From contig NZ_BHGL01000028.1 in the NCBI RefSeq assembly GCF_003864975.1, forward strand, positions 38,211 through 102,210: 64,000 nucleotides of DNA, given 5' to 3'. Each line of letters opens with the position of its first letter. Position 1 is the stretch's first letter. The translations under genes and the position numbers were made by a program. The notes under the pieces are model-generated. The model saw nothing but the letters and a program-made list of their open reading frames with translations. It did no database searches and was not told where the DNA came from. Below are positions 15,385 to 25,173 of the stretch, in pieces. This DNA is from Sulfuriferula thiophila (GTDB lineage Bacteria; Pseudomonadota; Gammaproteobacteria; Burkholderiales; Sulfuriferulaceae).

Positions 15385-17504
15385 TATTTTACACGTTCCC
15401 ACAGCGTCACTTCGGACAGGGTATGCTGGAACTTGCGTCGCGTTTCACGGATCACAAACGGCACGTCCTGTGGCGCGGCGACCAGGCGGAAATGCTCGCC
15501 AAGCATGGCTTTCAAACCATCCAGCGTGGTGAAATTCTCGCCGTCTTTCTTGTAACCACCTACCCAATCCTGACGTGGTGTATGTTCCTCCAGCCAGGTA
15601 TACGGCGAAGCAATCAGCAATACCCCGCCAAGGTTAAGGCGTTCATGCACAACTGACAGGAACTGCGCCGGATCATATAAACGATCAATCAGGTTGGCCG
15701 CCAGTATCAGATCGAATCCCGTCAAAATCGGCTTGAGATTGCACGCATCGCCCTGCATGAACTGCACTTTATTGCGCACCTCAGCCAGCCCCAGCGTTGC
15801 CAGATCGCGGGTTTTGTACGACACCAGCTCGCCTTCGTCCACCAGGGTGTAGCGGATACTGCCGGTTTGCGCCAGTTGCACGCCCAGATTGATGAAGCGC
15901 GCGGAGAAATCCACACCCACCACTTCATCAAACTGTCGCGCTAGTTCAAATGTGGCCCGGCCGGTCGCACAGCCCAGATCAAGTGCTTTACGCGCCGGCT
16001 TGTCCACCATTGCCGCAATCGCAATTTGCGCCAAAGCCTTGGGGAAATTGGCGACACCGTAATACTCGTCGCCATAATGAAATTCAGCGTATTCCGACAG
16101 CTGCTTGTCGCTCTCGTAATATACATTTGGCGCCGTCGCGGCTACATCGCTGACCACATAACGAAAGCCGGCATGCTGAAAGAAATGACGGCGGAAAGCA
16201 TAACGCGCATCGCGCCGCGACTCGTTACCGCAGGCGATGAACGAACCGCCCTTGATCAAATTATGCCGCCCGTCAAAAGTCGGCGTGGTGAAATCGTCGT
16301 AGATGGGATGCACTTCAAATCCGGGGAACGGATAAATCGGCGTCTCCGTCCACTGCCACACATTACCCACCACATCGTACAGCTCGCCCTGCGCGAACTG
16401 GGTAACCGGACACGCTGAAGCCCAGTGATCCAGATGCAGATTGGCTGATGCAGGCGCATCTGCGGGAACTTCAACCACACCACTGGTATCGTACAAACGG
16501 TACCATTCATCCTCAGTCGGCAAGCGCACTGCTTGCCCGCTCTGCGCCGCTTTCCAGTTACAAAACGCTTTGGCTTCGTGATAATTGACCTCGACCGGCC
16601 AATCCCACGGCATGGTCACTAACTCTGTCATCAGGCGCAATTGCCAGCCATCACCATCACGCTGCCAGAAAGTCGGCTGTTGCGCGCGGCTGAACTGGCG
16701 CCAGCCAAGCCCTTCCTCATCCCACCAGACATCGGTGCGGTAACCATTAGCCTCAACAAACTCCAGAAATTCGCGATTAGTCACCAAATAGCGACTCGTC
16801 TGAAACTCGTCAACGTCAGCCACATGTTCGCCGTATTCGTTATCCCAGCCATACACACCATCGGCGCGGTCTTTCCCTAAGCGCACCGTGCCAGCAGCGA
16901 TGCTTACCAACTCGTTGCGCGGAGGCTCACCGCTCAACTTGCACGCTGCCCACGCCGGATGCGGATGCACCCATTCCAGCCGCTGCTGGCGTATCAATAC
17001 CGACGACGTCTCCAGATGGATGCGCTCGTGCTCTATCCCCATCACTATCGTCCACCACGGATGCTGCCAGTCTATTGGCAAGGTCAGCGGCGCATTTGCA
17101 ATCACCGCATCCACCACCGCGCGCACCTGATCCCGGTACGCCTGTACTTCGGCGACAGTCGGCCAGGGATAATGCTTGTCATTAAGATCATCCCAGCTCA
17201 TTTCGTCCACACCCACTGCGAACATGGATTCGAATTGCGGGTTAATGCGCTCTGTCACCAGCCCGGCCAGCAACAGCTTATTGATAAAAAAGGTCGCAGT
17301 ATGGCCAAAATAGAAAATCAGCGGATGACGCAGACTGATCGATTTCTCGAAATAAGCCGCATCGCATGCCAGCGTCTCAAACAGTTGCTCATAGCGGGTA
17401 AAGGTCGCATGAAAATAATCGCGGATGGCAGAACGGGTAACTTCCACGTCAGCGCCATTGAGCAGCGGCGTACGTGGAAATAAAGAAGTGTGTACTAAGT
17501 CCAC
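15384..17504 (-). CDS. ovoA: 5-histidylcysteine sulfoxide synthase with C-terminal methyltransferase, OvoA
   Basis: The 706-residue protein joins three parts: an N-terminal DinB-like helical domain with the iron-binding HX3HXE motif (His159, His163, Glu165), a formylglycine-generating-enzyme-like sulfoxide synthase domain at about residues 195-450 (LVTNREFLEFVEANGY, RLPTEDEWYRLYDT, GNVWQWTETP), and a SAM methyltransferase domain from about residue 490 (ALDLGCATGRATFELA). This order and length match OvoA, which couples cysteine and histidine with oxygen and later N-methylates the thiohistidine. The simpler EgtB of ergothioneine synthesis lacks the methyltransferase. It is the first gene of the pair with the PLP lyase. 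Confidence 0.88.
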   Translation of the reverse strand: MDLVHTSLFPRTPLLNGADVEVTRSAIRDYFHATFTRYEQLFETLACDAAYFEKSISLRHPLIFYFGHTATFFINKLLLAGLVTERINPQFESMFAVGVDEMSWDDLNDKHYPWPTVAEVQAYRDQVRAVVDAVIANAPLTLPIDWQHPWWTIVMGIEHERIHLETSSVLIRQQRLEWVHPHPAWAACKLSGEPPRNELVSIAAGTVRLGKDRADGVYGWDNEYGEHVADVDEFQTSRYLVTNREFLEFVEANGYRTDVWWDEEGLGWRQFSRAQQPTFWQRDGDGWQLRLMTELVTMPWDWPVEVNYHEAKAFCNWKAAQSGQAVRLPTEDEWYRLYDTSGVVEVPADAPASANLHLDHWASACPVTQFAQGELYDVVGNVWQWTETPIYPFPGFEVHPIYDDFTTPTFDGRHNLIKGGSFIACGNESRRDARYAFRRHFFQHAGFRYVVSDVAATAPNVYYESDKQLSEYAEFHYGDEYYGVANFPKALAQIAIAAMVDKPARKALDLGCATGRATFELARQFDEVVGVDFSARFINLGVQLAQTGSIRYTLVDEGELVSYKTRDLATLGLAEVRNKVQFMQGDACNLKPILTGFDLILAANLIDRLYDPAQFLSVVHERLNLGGVLLIASPYTWLEEHTPRQDWVGGYKKDGENFTTLDGLKAMLGEHFRLVAAPQDVPFVIRETRRKFQHTLSEVTLWERVK

Positions 17505-17528
17505 AGCTGATATCTCACTTAAAATTGG

Positions 17529-18740
17529 TTAGTCGGCGAGCGTCGCTTGATTCATAACCTTACCCACAGCCTGACAAATGTCGCGCATATCCGCATCAGT
17601 AAGCGTGGGGTGCACGAGGAACATCAAACTGGTTTCACCCAGAACTTGTGCAACTGGCAAGCGTTGCGATGGCCCTAAACCCTGATTAACAAACGCCAAT
17701 TCACGATAGATCTCACTGGAGCTCCCCGTATAACAAGGCACGCCCTCAGTATTAATGGCAGCTACAATGCGTGACTGATCCCACTCTGGTTTCAGTTTTC
17801 CCAAACGCAAAAACGCATAATATTTATAGTAAGCATGACCAATCCCGGCAGGCGGCACGGTCAATCGCAACGCCTCATGGTGAGCCAATCCGGCATTCAA
17901 CAATTGCGCATGCGTCTGGCGCTTTTGCCGCCAGTCATCCAGCTTGGCCAATTGCCGTAAGCCAATTGCCGCTTGCATCTCCGTCATCCGCCAGTTGGTA
18001 CCGAAGGACTCATGCAACCAGCGAAATCCGGGCGGGTGCTGACGCAAATTGACCGCATCCCAGCTTTTGCCATGATCTTTATAGGCCCAGGCTTTTTTCC
18101 ATAGCGCCTCGTCATTGAGCAATAGCATACCGCCTTCACCGCCCGTAGTAATAATCTTATCCTGACAAAACGAAAATGCTGCCAAATCCCCCAGGTTGCC
18201 TACCGGTTTACCATTGTAGGTGGCACCGTGCGCTTGCGCACAATCTTCGATCACTTTCAGATTGTGTTCACGCGCGAAGGCCATGATCGCATCCATATCG
18301 CAGGGCCAGCCAGCCAGATGCACAGCAATAATGGCTCGCGTCCGCGGCGTTACCACAGCACGTATCGTCTCCATGGTTAAGTTCTGCGTTACTGCATCAA
18401 TATCTGCAATCACCGGAGTGGCACCGCGTGCCACCACACAACTGGCCGAAGCGATAAAAGTGCGACTAGGCACAATCACCTCATCACCGGCACCAATATC
18501 AAGCGCATATAGCGCAAGCTCCAGCGCCAACGTACCGTTAGCCAAAGCAATAGCGTATTTGGCACCGGTATATTCAGCGTAAGCTTGTTCAAAACACTTG
18601 CACACATCCCCCGTCCAGTAATTTACCCGACCACTGCCTAATACCTGGGTCACAGCGTCAATTTCATCCTGTGCAAAATACGGCCAGGGTGCAAACGGCA
18701 CATTGCGTATGGCGACACCGCCATTGATTGCTAATTGCAT
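17529..18740 (-). CDS. DegT/DnrJ/EryC1-family sugar aminotransferase, PglE-like
   Basis: These PLP enzymes aminate keto-sugars bound to nucleotides. The sequence has the family core: GTLALELALYALDIGAGDEV, VIEDCAQAHGATYNGKPVG, and the PLP lysine in FSFCQDKIITTGGEGGML. About 403 residues. The next genes are a PglD/NeuD-like acetyltransferase and a PglC-like initiating transferase, so the likely substrate is UDP-4-keto-6-deoxy-GlcNAc and the product the amino sugar of the bacillosamine pathway. I chose the ATG at 18740, which starts MQLAINGG, over one 18 bases upstream; the choice is not certain. Confidence 0.85.
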   Translation of the reverse strand: MQLAINGGVAIRNVPFAPWPYFAQDEIDAVTQVLGSGRVNYWTGDVCKCFEQAYAEYTGAKYAIALANGTLALELALYALDIGAGDEVIVPSRTFIASASCVVARGATPVIADIDAVTQNLTMETIRAVVTPRTRAIIAVHLAGWPCDMDAIMAFAREHNLKVIEDCAQAHGATYNGKPVGNLGDLAAFSFCQDKIITTGGEGGMLLLNDEALWKKAWAYKDHGKSWDAVNLRQHPPGFRWLHESFGTNWRMTEMQAAIGLRQLAKLDDWRQKRQTHAQLLNAGLAHHEALRLTVPPAGIGHAYYKYYAFLRLGKLKPEWDQSRIVAAINTEGVPCYTGSSSEIYRELAFVNQGLGPSQRLPVAQVLGETSLMFLVHPTLTDADMRDICQAVGKVMNQATLAD

Positions 18741-18768
18741 ATCATCCAAAACGTACACTCACTCTAAA

Positions 18769-19410
18769 CTAAATAGCGCGGCACGGCGATCCTGCTACGC
18801 GCATGCCATCGTCAATATCATTCAACACCGTCGAGCCCGCACCCACTACTACATTACTACCTATGCCCACATTGGGAATAACTACTGAGCCTGCCCCAAT
18901 AAAACTGGCCTGCCCCACCGATACGTGCCCGCACAAATGGCAGCCTGGCGAAATATGCACCGCATCAGCAATCAGATTATCGTGATCTACTGTTGCGCCG
19001 GTGTTAATAATGACCTCATTGCCAATCTGCGTATCGGCATTCACCACGGTTCCTGCCATCAGCACGCTACCGACGCCTATCCGCACCCCTCGCCCAATCT
19101 GGGCACCAGGATGAATACAACTCACTCGCGGTACACCATGCGCTATCAGCCATGCTGCAATCATGGCGCGTATCCGGTTATCACCAATTGCCACAATCGC
19201 TGCTTCGATTTTCCCCTGACGATATTGTTCCAGCAAAGCATCACGCCCACCTGATACAGCATAGCCAAAGAACGTCTGACCATGCAAAGCAACATTATCG
19301 TCAAATAACGTTGCAACCCGATACCGCCCTTCACGCTCCACAATATCAATCACCACCTTGGCGTGACCGCTTGCACCAAAGATACAAATATCAGGCTGGT
19401 TCATCGTCAT
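18769..19410 (-). CDS. NeuD/PglD-family sugar O/N-acetyltransferase
   Basis: The 213-residue protein starts with a Rossmann-like nucleotide-sugar-binding half ([17 protein letters not shown]) and continues with a left-handed beta-helix of hexapeptide repeats ([47 protein letters not shown]). The His in TVDHD is the expected catalytic base. In the PglD family the enzyme acetylates the 4-amino group of UDP-4-amino-4,6-dideoxy-GlcNAc. Its position between the aminotransferase and PglC-like genes supports that role. It overlaps the upstream gene by 20 bases. Confidence 0.87.
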   Translation of the reverse strand: MTMNQPDICIFGASGHAKVVIDIVEREGRYRVATLFDDNVALHGQTFFGYAVSGGRDALLEQYRQGKIEAAIVAIGDNRIRAMIAAWLIAHGVPRVSCIHPGAQIGRGVRIGVGSVLMAGTVVNADTQIGNEVIINTGATVDHDNLIADAVHISPGCHLCGHVSVGQASFIGAGSVVIPNVGIGSNVVVGAGSTVLNDIDDGMRVAGSPCRAI

Positions 19411-20023
19411 TAGTCTGCTTCCCAGTAAATTTTGGCATCGTCACATGACCCGACTGACTCACCCCTTGCGGGCGTATCACCCGCAACACTGTCATCCATG
19501 CAATCCGCATATCCAGCGCAAAGGACAAATGATCAACATACCACACATCAAGTTTAAATTTTTCATCCCAGCTCAACGCGTTACGCCCATTGATTTGTGC
19601 CCAACCGGAAATACCCGGTTTTACCTCATGACGACGATACTGCGTTGCACTATATAACGGCAAATACTCAACCAGCAACGGGCGCGGGCCGATAAAGCTC
19701 ATGTCGCCTTTCAGTACATTAATCAACTGTGGCAGTTCGTCCAGACTCAGCGAGCGTATCAGCTTGCCCACGCCTTTCAACCGCATATCATCCGGCAGCA
19801 GGGCGCCGTTAACATTGCGCTCATCAGTCATGGTACGGAATTTATAGATAGGGAAAATCTGCCCGTGCAAACCTGGTCGCAACTGACGGAACACCACAGG
19901 TCGTCCCATCGTCATGAAGATTGCCAGTGCCGTCAGCATGATCACTGGCAACAGCAAGGTCAACAACACCAACGCGCCAATTTTGTCCAGCAGGGGTTTG
20001 AAAAGTTTGATATACACAGTCAA
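19391..20023 (-). CDS. Initiating phosphosugar (bacillosamine-type) transferase, PglC-like
   Basis: This small phosphoglycosyl transferase (210 residues) moves a sugar-1-phosphate from UDP onto undecaprenyl phosphate, starting a lipid-linked glycan. It has one re-entrant membrane helix at residues 14-37, then the family motifs [29 protein letters not shown] (with the catalytic Asp-Glu pair), SFIGPRPLL and [14 protein letters not shown]. The length matches the monotopic PglC class without the extra membrane domain of WbaP. The acetyltransferase upstream makes bacillosamine the likely sugar. Confidence 0.9.
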   Translation of the reverse strand: MTVYIKLFKPLLDKIGALVLLTLLLPVIMLTALAIFMTMGRPVVFRQLRPGLHGQIFPIYKFRTMTDERNVNGALLPDDMRLKGVGKLIRSLSLDELPQLINVLKGDMSFIGPRPLLVEYLPLYSATQYRRHEVKPGISGWAQINGRNALSWDEKFKLDVWYVDHLSFALDMRIAWMTVLRVIRPQGVSQSGHVTMPKFTGKQTNDDEPA

Positions 20024-20100
20024 CCGCTTGTAAATTAAGGAAAGCGTATTAGCTTATGATCATGCTGTGACGACACACCATCAGACATGCCAGCAAAACA

Positions 20101-20478
20101 CTAAGCCATTTTTTGCCAATAACATACGCCTGGCAATCCAGCGAAATGAGCATCAGATGTATATAATTGCGCATCAGCAGCAATCGCACTGGCATAGACC
20201 ACTGCATCAGCCATAGCCAATTTATATCGCACAGACAAATCTGCCGCCGACAACGCTATACGTGTATCAAGTGGCCGCACCAGACAACTCTCGGTAATGC
20301 CAATGATGTCTAACGCAACAGCCTCATCCCTTTCGCGCATACACCATTTATAAAGTTCGAATTGCACCAATGTTGGCACAATCAAATTGGCATTATCAAT
20401 CAGAAAAGGAGCGAAATTCTCCGCCAATGCCCCGTCAGTCAACCACTCTATCCAGCCGCAAGTATCAACAACCCGCAT
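20101..20478 (-). CDS. PIN-domain ribonuclease toxin, VapC-type
   Basis: The 125-residue protein has the PIN-fold acidic residues: Asp5 in VDTCGWIEWL, a glutamate in FELYKWCMRE, Asp in the MADAVVYASA block and the final DAHFAGLPGV. VapC toxins are magnesium-dependent RNases, often specific for tRNA or rRNA. The gene follows the AbrB-type antitoxin with a one-base overlap and lies between two glycan genes, breaking the run. Confidence 0.87.
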   Translation of the reverse strand: MRVVDTCGWIEWLTDGALAENFAPFLIDNANLIVPTLVQFELYKWCMRERDEAVALDIIGITESCLVRPLDTRIALSAADLSVRYKLAMADAVVYASAIAADAQLYTSDAHFAGLPGVCYWQKMA

Positions 20479-20687
20479 CAGAATCGGTCCACACGATCAC
20501 GCAAGTTATCAGTGTTAGCGCCTTTGAACAAACCGCGCACAGCCTTAATATCGCGACGGGGAATCATGATAATGGCGTCCCCCTTGGCAACAAAAACAAA
20601 TTGTTGCCCGGCTTTCAACCCAAGATCATCCCGAAACGCCTTGGGAATACCAATTTGAAATTTTTCAGTGAGTGTCGCAGCGTACAT
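20478..20687 (-). CDS. AbrB/SpoVT-type antitoxin, VapB
   Basis: The 69-residue protein has the swapped-hairpin AbrB domain: LTEKFQIGIPKAFRDDLGLKAGQQFVFV is the fold, named by its central GIPKAFRDDLGLKAGQ, followed by an arginine-rich toxin-binding tail. A TTTAAGGAGTA ribosome site precedes the ATG. It forms a pair with the PIN toxin downstream. Confidence 0.87.
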   Translation of the reverse strand: MYAATLTEKFQIGIPKAFRDDLGLKAGQQFVFVAKGDAIIMIPRRDIKAVRGLFKGANTDNLRDRVDRF

Positions 20688-20787
20688 ACTTACTCCTTAA
20701 ATATCGTTCCACATAAAGTAAGAATACAGGACATAAAAACGCAACTCAAGCATAGAACATCATGCCAAGCTTTTTCAATTCCACGTA

Positions 20788-21936
20788 TCAACGAATCACA
20801 GCAGGCACAACCCGCGCATAAAACGCCACCACTTCGCCCGTCACATACGCCTGAGAAAAACCCCTCCGCGCCCGCTGCATCGCCTGCTCACCCAAACGCT
20901 TGCGCAATTCCGCATCGGTGGCCAGCAACCGCATCTTCTCAGCAATCTCATTGACTGCTTTGGCCGTATGCAGCAAACCGGTCTCCCCCTCAACCACGGC
21001 ATCAGTAATACCGTAGATGCGTGATGCCAAAGCCGGTATGCCCATCGCAGCCGCTTCTATCAGCACCGTACCGAAGCCCTCACGATAGCTGGGCAAGCAG
21101 AATACATCCGCTGCCGCCATCTCCACTTCAGGCGCGTGACTGCGCCCGACAAAATGCACTTGCGCCACAACTGCCTGACATTGCGCCATAATCACCGGCA
21201 TCATATCGGCCTCGTCCGGCCCCACAATCAGCCAATGCCAGTTAGGTTGTGCGGCCAGTGCAAATGCCGCTGCCAAATCCAGCAGTCCTTTGTCAACATT
21301 CAACCGCCCCAGATACACAAACACCAAATCAGTATCCGCGATATCTAGCTGTTCACGTACTGCTTGCCGATGCTGCACATTCGGCACAAAGCGGGCAATA
21401 TCCACCCCGCTGATCGAACCATGCCCGAGTACACGAGCCTTCTCCGCCGAAGTTACCCTCTCATCAATCAAAAACTGACGCTGAGAATCGCTATCCGTTA
21501 ATAGATGCGTTGTCAGCCGTGCCGTCACCGTATCCAGCGTTTTCAGCACCAGCCGGGCCAAACCACTCCGAGTCGCCCAGACCTGTCCTGTGAACGTATG
21601 AATACGTACCGGCACCCGACACATTGCCGCAGCCAGCATCGCCAGCAGCCCCGCCTTAGGGGTTACCGAATGCACCGCAGCAAAATGCTCGCGCGAGAAT
21701 ATACGTACCAACTGCAACAGCGCCACACCATCCCGCCACACACTAATTTTACGCTCGATCTGTACTGGCAATACCCGAATAGTCAAACCCGCCTCGCGCA
21801 AAAAATTCGGATTATCGGTATTCACAATCAGCGTCACATCATAACGCTGACTTAACGCCGCCAGCTGATCCAGCAGGAACGAACGCACAGTCAGCTCGCT
21901 GGCGGTGATGAAACAGATTTTGGGTTTTAGGGGCAT
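20788..21936 (-). CDS. Glycosyltransferase family 4, PglA/CapM-like
   Basis: GT4 enzymes are retaining transferases of nucleotide-activated sugars with a GT-B fold. The protein has KPKICFITASELTVRSFLLDQL at the start, SVTPKAGLLAMLAA and HTFTGQVWATRSG in the acceptor half, FVYLGRLNVDKGLLDLAAAF in the donor half and the E-X7-E type block PSYREGFGTVLIEAAAMGIP. This family includes PglA, which adds the second sugar onto undecaprenyl-diphospho-bacillosamine. The ATG at 21936 (MPLKPKI) fits the family start better than the upstream one. Confidence 0.85.
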   Translation of the reverse strand: MPLKPKICFITASELTVRSFLLDQLAALSQRYDVTLIVNTDNPNFLREAGLTIRVLPVQIERKISVWRDGVALLQLVRIFSREHFAAVHSVTPKAGLLAMLAAAMCRVPVRIHTFTGQVWATRSGLARLVLKTLDTVTARLTTHLLTDSDSQRQFLIDERVTSAEKARVLGHGSISGVDIARFVPNVQHRQAVREQLDIADTDLVFVYLGRLNVDKGLLDLAAAFALAAQPNWHWLIVGPDEADMMPVIMAQCQAVVAQVHFVGRSHAPEVEMAAADVFCLPSYREGFGTVLIEAAAMGIPALASRIYGITDAVVEGETGLLHTAKAVNEIAEKMRLLATDAELRKRLGEQAMQRARRGFSQAYVTGEVVAFYARVVPAVIR

Positions 21937-21969
21937 AAGGAAATGGATAAAAGCACGGGGCACCATGCA

Positions 21970-22905
21970 CTAAATTCGATTAATCAATATCAATATTCGC
22001 AAAATCAAATTATCAATCAATTTTTGCCGCCAAACTTCTCTGGAGAACACTAATTTCAAACGCGACCAAAACGAAGATTTGGCAGCGATGAAATGATCAA
22101 TAACATGCCTTTCAGGCGGAGGAATTCGGTTTCCATAAATTTTGAGGAACGTCATAGCATGGTCGCTACACCAAGCTCGCTGCTTACCTCTGCCGAAAAA
22201 TCTTCGGAACCTTCTGCCATATCGAGCCATGATATTAGTCGCCACGCCAATCGTATTATTGCCATGCTGGCGATATTTAATCGTGGCTGCCGGATCAAAA
22301 ATAACCTCACCAAAGCACGACAGCACCAAATAACACCACCAATCATGCATCTGTGGGCTACTTGGCAAATTCTCACAAAGCAGATCAATTGCTTTACGAT
22401 TCAGTACTATCGTACAACCGGTAGCAATATTCTCAACCAATGCATTACCAAACCCGATCTTTCTGGGAACATCACCGAAACTGATATGTACTAAATGCTC
22501 ATCAACCAACTCGACCCTGGTGCAATACATGGCTGGGCGCTCATTCGCAACCACACTCAAAGCCGAAACTGCTTGGGTAATTTTCTCAGGCTGCCAAACA
22601 TCATCCTGATCACAAAAGGCAACATAGGCAGTATCAGTTAAGGCCGCTTGCCGCAGCAACTCAAAAAAGCTCAAAGCAGGGCCTAAATTATTTTGCGATT
22701 CCAATACATCAACGCGGCCCTCTAATTGCTCAACGCCTAATACATTTTTTGTCGAATCGGACGAGCCATCATCCCTGACCAGCATCCTGATATTCGGATA
22801 AGTTTGTTGATATAACGTATCTAACTGTTGCTGAAGGAATTTGCCCCCATTGTAGGTTGAGAGCAATATCGTAACCGCACCTAGCTTACTGGTTTGTAAC
22901 GTCAT
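21970..22905 (-). CDS. Glycosyltransferase family 2, rhamnosyltransferase-like
   Basis: The 311-residue GT-A enzyme has ILLSTYNGGKFLQQQLDTLY, VRDDGSSDST and the metal-binding FCDQDDVWQPEKI. The later YRQHGNNTIG block is typical of the rhamnosyltransferase-like branch of GT2, which often transfers 6-deoxy sugars. There is no membrane segment. A deoxy-sugar donor would suit the locus, but the actual sugar cannot be read from the sequence. Confidence 0.85.
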   Translation of the reverse strand: MTLQTSKLGAVTILLSTYNGGKFLQQQLDTLYQQTYPNIRMLVRDDGSSDSTKNVLGVEQLEGRVDVLESQNNLGPALSFFELLRQAALTDTAYVAFCDQDDVWQPEKITQAVSALSVVANERPAMYCTRVELVDEHLVHISFGDVPRKIGFGNALVENIATGCTIVLNRKAIDLLCENLPSSPQMHDWWCYLVLSCFGEVIFDPAATIKYRQHGNNTIGVATNIMARYGRRFRRFFGRGKQRAWCSDHAMTFLKIYGNRIPPPERHVIDHFIAAKSSFWSRLKLVFSREVWRQKLIDNLILRILILINRI

Positions 22906-22947
22906 TTATTATTCGTAAGCACAATACATTGTTTAAACATGAACGTG

Positions 22948-24177
22948 TCATACCACTTCAACCTGCGGCAATGGAAAAACCAAATGCATGCCAGCAAACT
23001 TTGCATTATTCTCAAAAAATCTTCTAAAATGCCACGGCAACACAATCAGGTAATCTGGTTTTTTTGCCAACAATTCTTCTTCCGGAATAATCGGTATCCA
23101 AGTACCTGGTGTATAACAACCAAACTTCTCGGCATTTACCTCACCTACAAACTCAACCTCTTTTGGGGTTAATCCGCAATATTGCAACAACACGTTACCC
23201 TTGGTTGATGCACCTAGTGCAGCAACAGTTTTACCCTCTGCGTGTGCATTTTCAATAAATTTCAATAAATCACGCTTTGTTTGAGCCACCCGTGCAGCAA
23301 ATGCTTGATATGGGACAAGCGTATCCAATTTCTTTTCAATCTCACTATCAAGAATCTTTTGCACTGGTGCGGCAATGCTTGCATCACCATTTGCCTTCGA
23401 CACCATGATCGAAAAACTGCCACCATTGATGTCATTGAATTCCACATCAATAATCCTGAAACCCACCCGATCTGTCATCCATTTAATCTGATGCAACGCA
23501 TAAAATTCGAGGTGCTCATGACAAACTGTATCGTATGAATTCATATCGAGCATAGTTGGCATATAGCTTTGCTCAAATACCCAAACACCATCATCAGCGA
23601 GCACGTCATACACTTGCTGCATAAAACTCATCGGATCTTCAAGATCGTAGAACATTGAGAATGAAGTAATTACCTTTGCTTTCTGATTTGGGAAACGCGC
23701 GTTCACTAACGCAGAAGAAAAGAAATCAGGAATTAATTGAATATGTGCAGGATAATAACTGTGGAACTTGATACCGGTCGGATCTACACCTACCAAAATC
23801 GGCCCTGAAGATGGATACGCTTGCAACGTCGTGCTGTCATTGCTGCCAATATCAATTACAAGATCACCCTCAGCCAACTCAACCTGCCCAAGGATTTTTT
23901 TCACCTTATTGTTGAGATGTGTCACCATGCTTGCATTAAGGCCAGAGCGATACCCATAGTTCTCACCATACATCTCACCTAAATCGTATGAGTGCTCCAT
24001 CTGCAGCAAGCCACACACATCGTCACCCGTACATTTGACCAGCCGCAACGGACCGGTTGTGACTTTTGCGTCTTTCTCACGTGGGAATACACCTGTTAAC
24101 ATTTGTTCACCCAAATCGAGCACGCATTCAAGATGTGTATTGCCACAAATTCTGCACTTTTCTATTTTTTTGTACAC
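22948..24177 (-). CDS. Sugar C-methyltransferase (zinc-binding N domain, SAM domain, C-terminal MT14-type domain)
   Basis: The 409-residue protein has a three-part build known from NDP-hexose C-methyltransferases: a zinc-binding N-terminal domain (CRICGNTHLECVLDLGEQ, with further cysteines in KCTGDDVCGLLQ), a SAM domain (VIDIGSNDSTTLQAY) and a C-terminal domain with VAALGASTKGNVLLQYCGL. Such enzymes add a methyl branch to a 4-keto sugar. It follows a Gmd-like enzyme, so a GDP-4-keto-6-deoxy sugar is a reasonable substrate, but this is inference. Confidence 0.82.
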   Translation of the reverse strand: MYKKIEKCRICGNTHLECVLDLGEQMLTGVFPREKDAKVTTGPLRLVKCTGDDVCGLLQMEHSYDLGEMYGENYGYRSGLNASMVTHLNNKVKKILGQVELAEGDLVIDIGSNDSTTLQAYPSSGPILVGVDPTGIKFHSYYPAHIQLIPDFFSSALVNARFPNQKAKVITSFSMFYDLEDPMSFMQQVYDVLADDGVWVFEQSYMPTMLDMNSYDTVCHEHLEFYALHQIKWMTDRVGFRIIDVEFNDINGGSFSIMVSKANGDASIAAPVQKILDSEIEKKLDTLVPYQAFAARVAQTKRDLLKFIENAHAEGKTVAALGASTKGNVLLQYCGLTPKEVEFVGEVNAEKFGCYTPGTWIPIIPEEELLAKKPDYLIVLPWHFRRFFENNAKFAGMHLVFPLPQVEVV

Positions 24178-24201
24178 GGTTTTACACCCTTTCAGTTCAT
24201 A

Positions 24202-25167
24202 TTAATTTTGAGTGAGTAATTGCAGATCAGCATCCACCATCATACTCACCATCTCACGAAACCTTACTTCAGGCACCCAGCCCAATTGATTTTTGGCATT
24301 TGTGGAACAACCCACCAATTGCACGGCCTCAACAGGGCGATACCAAACAGCATCCTCTTTCACATAATCACGATAATCCAACCCAAGCCGTTCAAATGCA
24401 ATTTCGCACAACTCACGAACCGAATGCGTTTCACCAGTAGCCACAACATAATCATCCGCATGTAATTGCTGTAACATCAACCACATCGCACGTACGTAAT
24501 CCCCCGCAAAACCCCAATCCCGACGAGCATCAAGATTCCCAAGACGAAGCTCAGTGGCCAGACCCAGCTTGATTTTTACTGCCTCATGCGTAATTTTTCT
24601 GGTCACGAAACCTAATCCACGACGGGGGCTTTCATGATTAAACAAAATCGCAGAACACCCAAACAAACCATAATGCTGACGATAAATCCGAATCATTGAA
24701 TGCGCATATAACTTTGCTGCGCCATAAGGAGTACGGGGGCGAAATGGTGTTATTTCCGACTGTGGGCTTTCTAATGCTTCACCAAAAAGTTCGCTGCTTG
24801 ATGCCTGACAAAAACGGATACGTGTATCTACAGTACGAATAGCCTCCAATATACGAGCAACTGCAATGCCATTAACCTCACCGATCCCAACAGAGTCATC
24901 AAACATACCCGCACCTGATGAATAAGCTGCGAAATTATATATTTCGGTTGGGCGATATTCTGCCAACACCTCCATCATGTGGAATTGCTCCAACATGCTC
25001 CACTCAACTAGTTCCACACTACTACTCATTAGAAATGGAGGAAGGTCTTCTGCAGACCGCCCTGTTCTAATCGCACCAATAACACGATAACCTTTGCTGA
25101 GTAAAAACTCAGCCAAGTACGAGCCATCCTGACCTGTGATCCCAGTAATTAGCGCAGTCTTATTCAT
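24202..25167 (-). CDS. GDP-mannose 4,6-dehydratase-like SDR enzyme (Gmd/Rmd group)
   Basis: This extended SDR protein (321 residues) has ALITGITGQDGSYLAEFLLSKG for cofactor binding, an ASSSELFG serine block and the YGAAK Tyr-Lys pair, and NHESPRRGLGFVTRKIT, which is the hallmark of GDP-mannose dehydratases. It is about 40 residues shorter than the true gmd of this locus and only distantly similar to it. It may be a second 4,6-dehydratase or an epimerase/reductase that acts on the Gmd product (the Rmd type). The next gene downstream is a sugar C-methyltransferase. Confidence 0.8.
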   Translation of the reverse strand: MNKTALITGITGQDGSYLAEFLLSKGYRVIGAIRTGRSAEDLPPFLMSSSVELVEWSMLEQFHMMEVLAEYRPTEIYNFAAYSSGAGMFDDSVGIGEVNGIAVARILEAIRTVDTRIRFCQASSSELFGEALESPQSEITPFRPRTPYGAAKLYAHSMIRIYRQHYGLFGCSAILFNHESPRRGLGFVTRKITHEAVKIKLGLATELRLGNLDARRDWGFAGDYVRAMWLMLQQLHADDYVVATGETHSVRELCEIAFERLGLDYRDYVKEDAVWYRPVEAVQLVGCSTNAKNQLGWVPEVRFREMVSMMVDADLQLLTQN

Positions 25168-25173
25168 TTATAA

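Noticed and set aside
15384-17504. EgtB of ergothioneine synthesis
   Set aside because: The C-terminal SAM methyltransferase domain and total length of about 706 residues fit OvoA better than EgtB, and the next gene is a PLP lyase but no egtD is visible.
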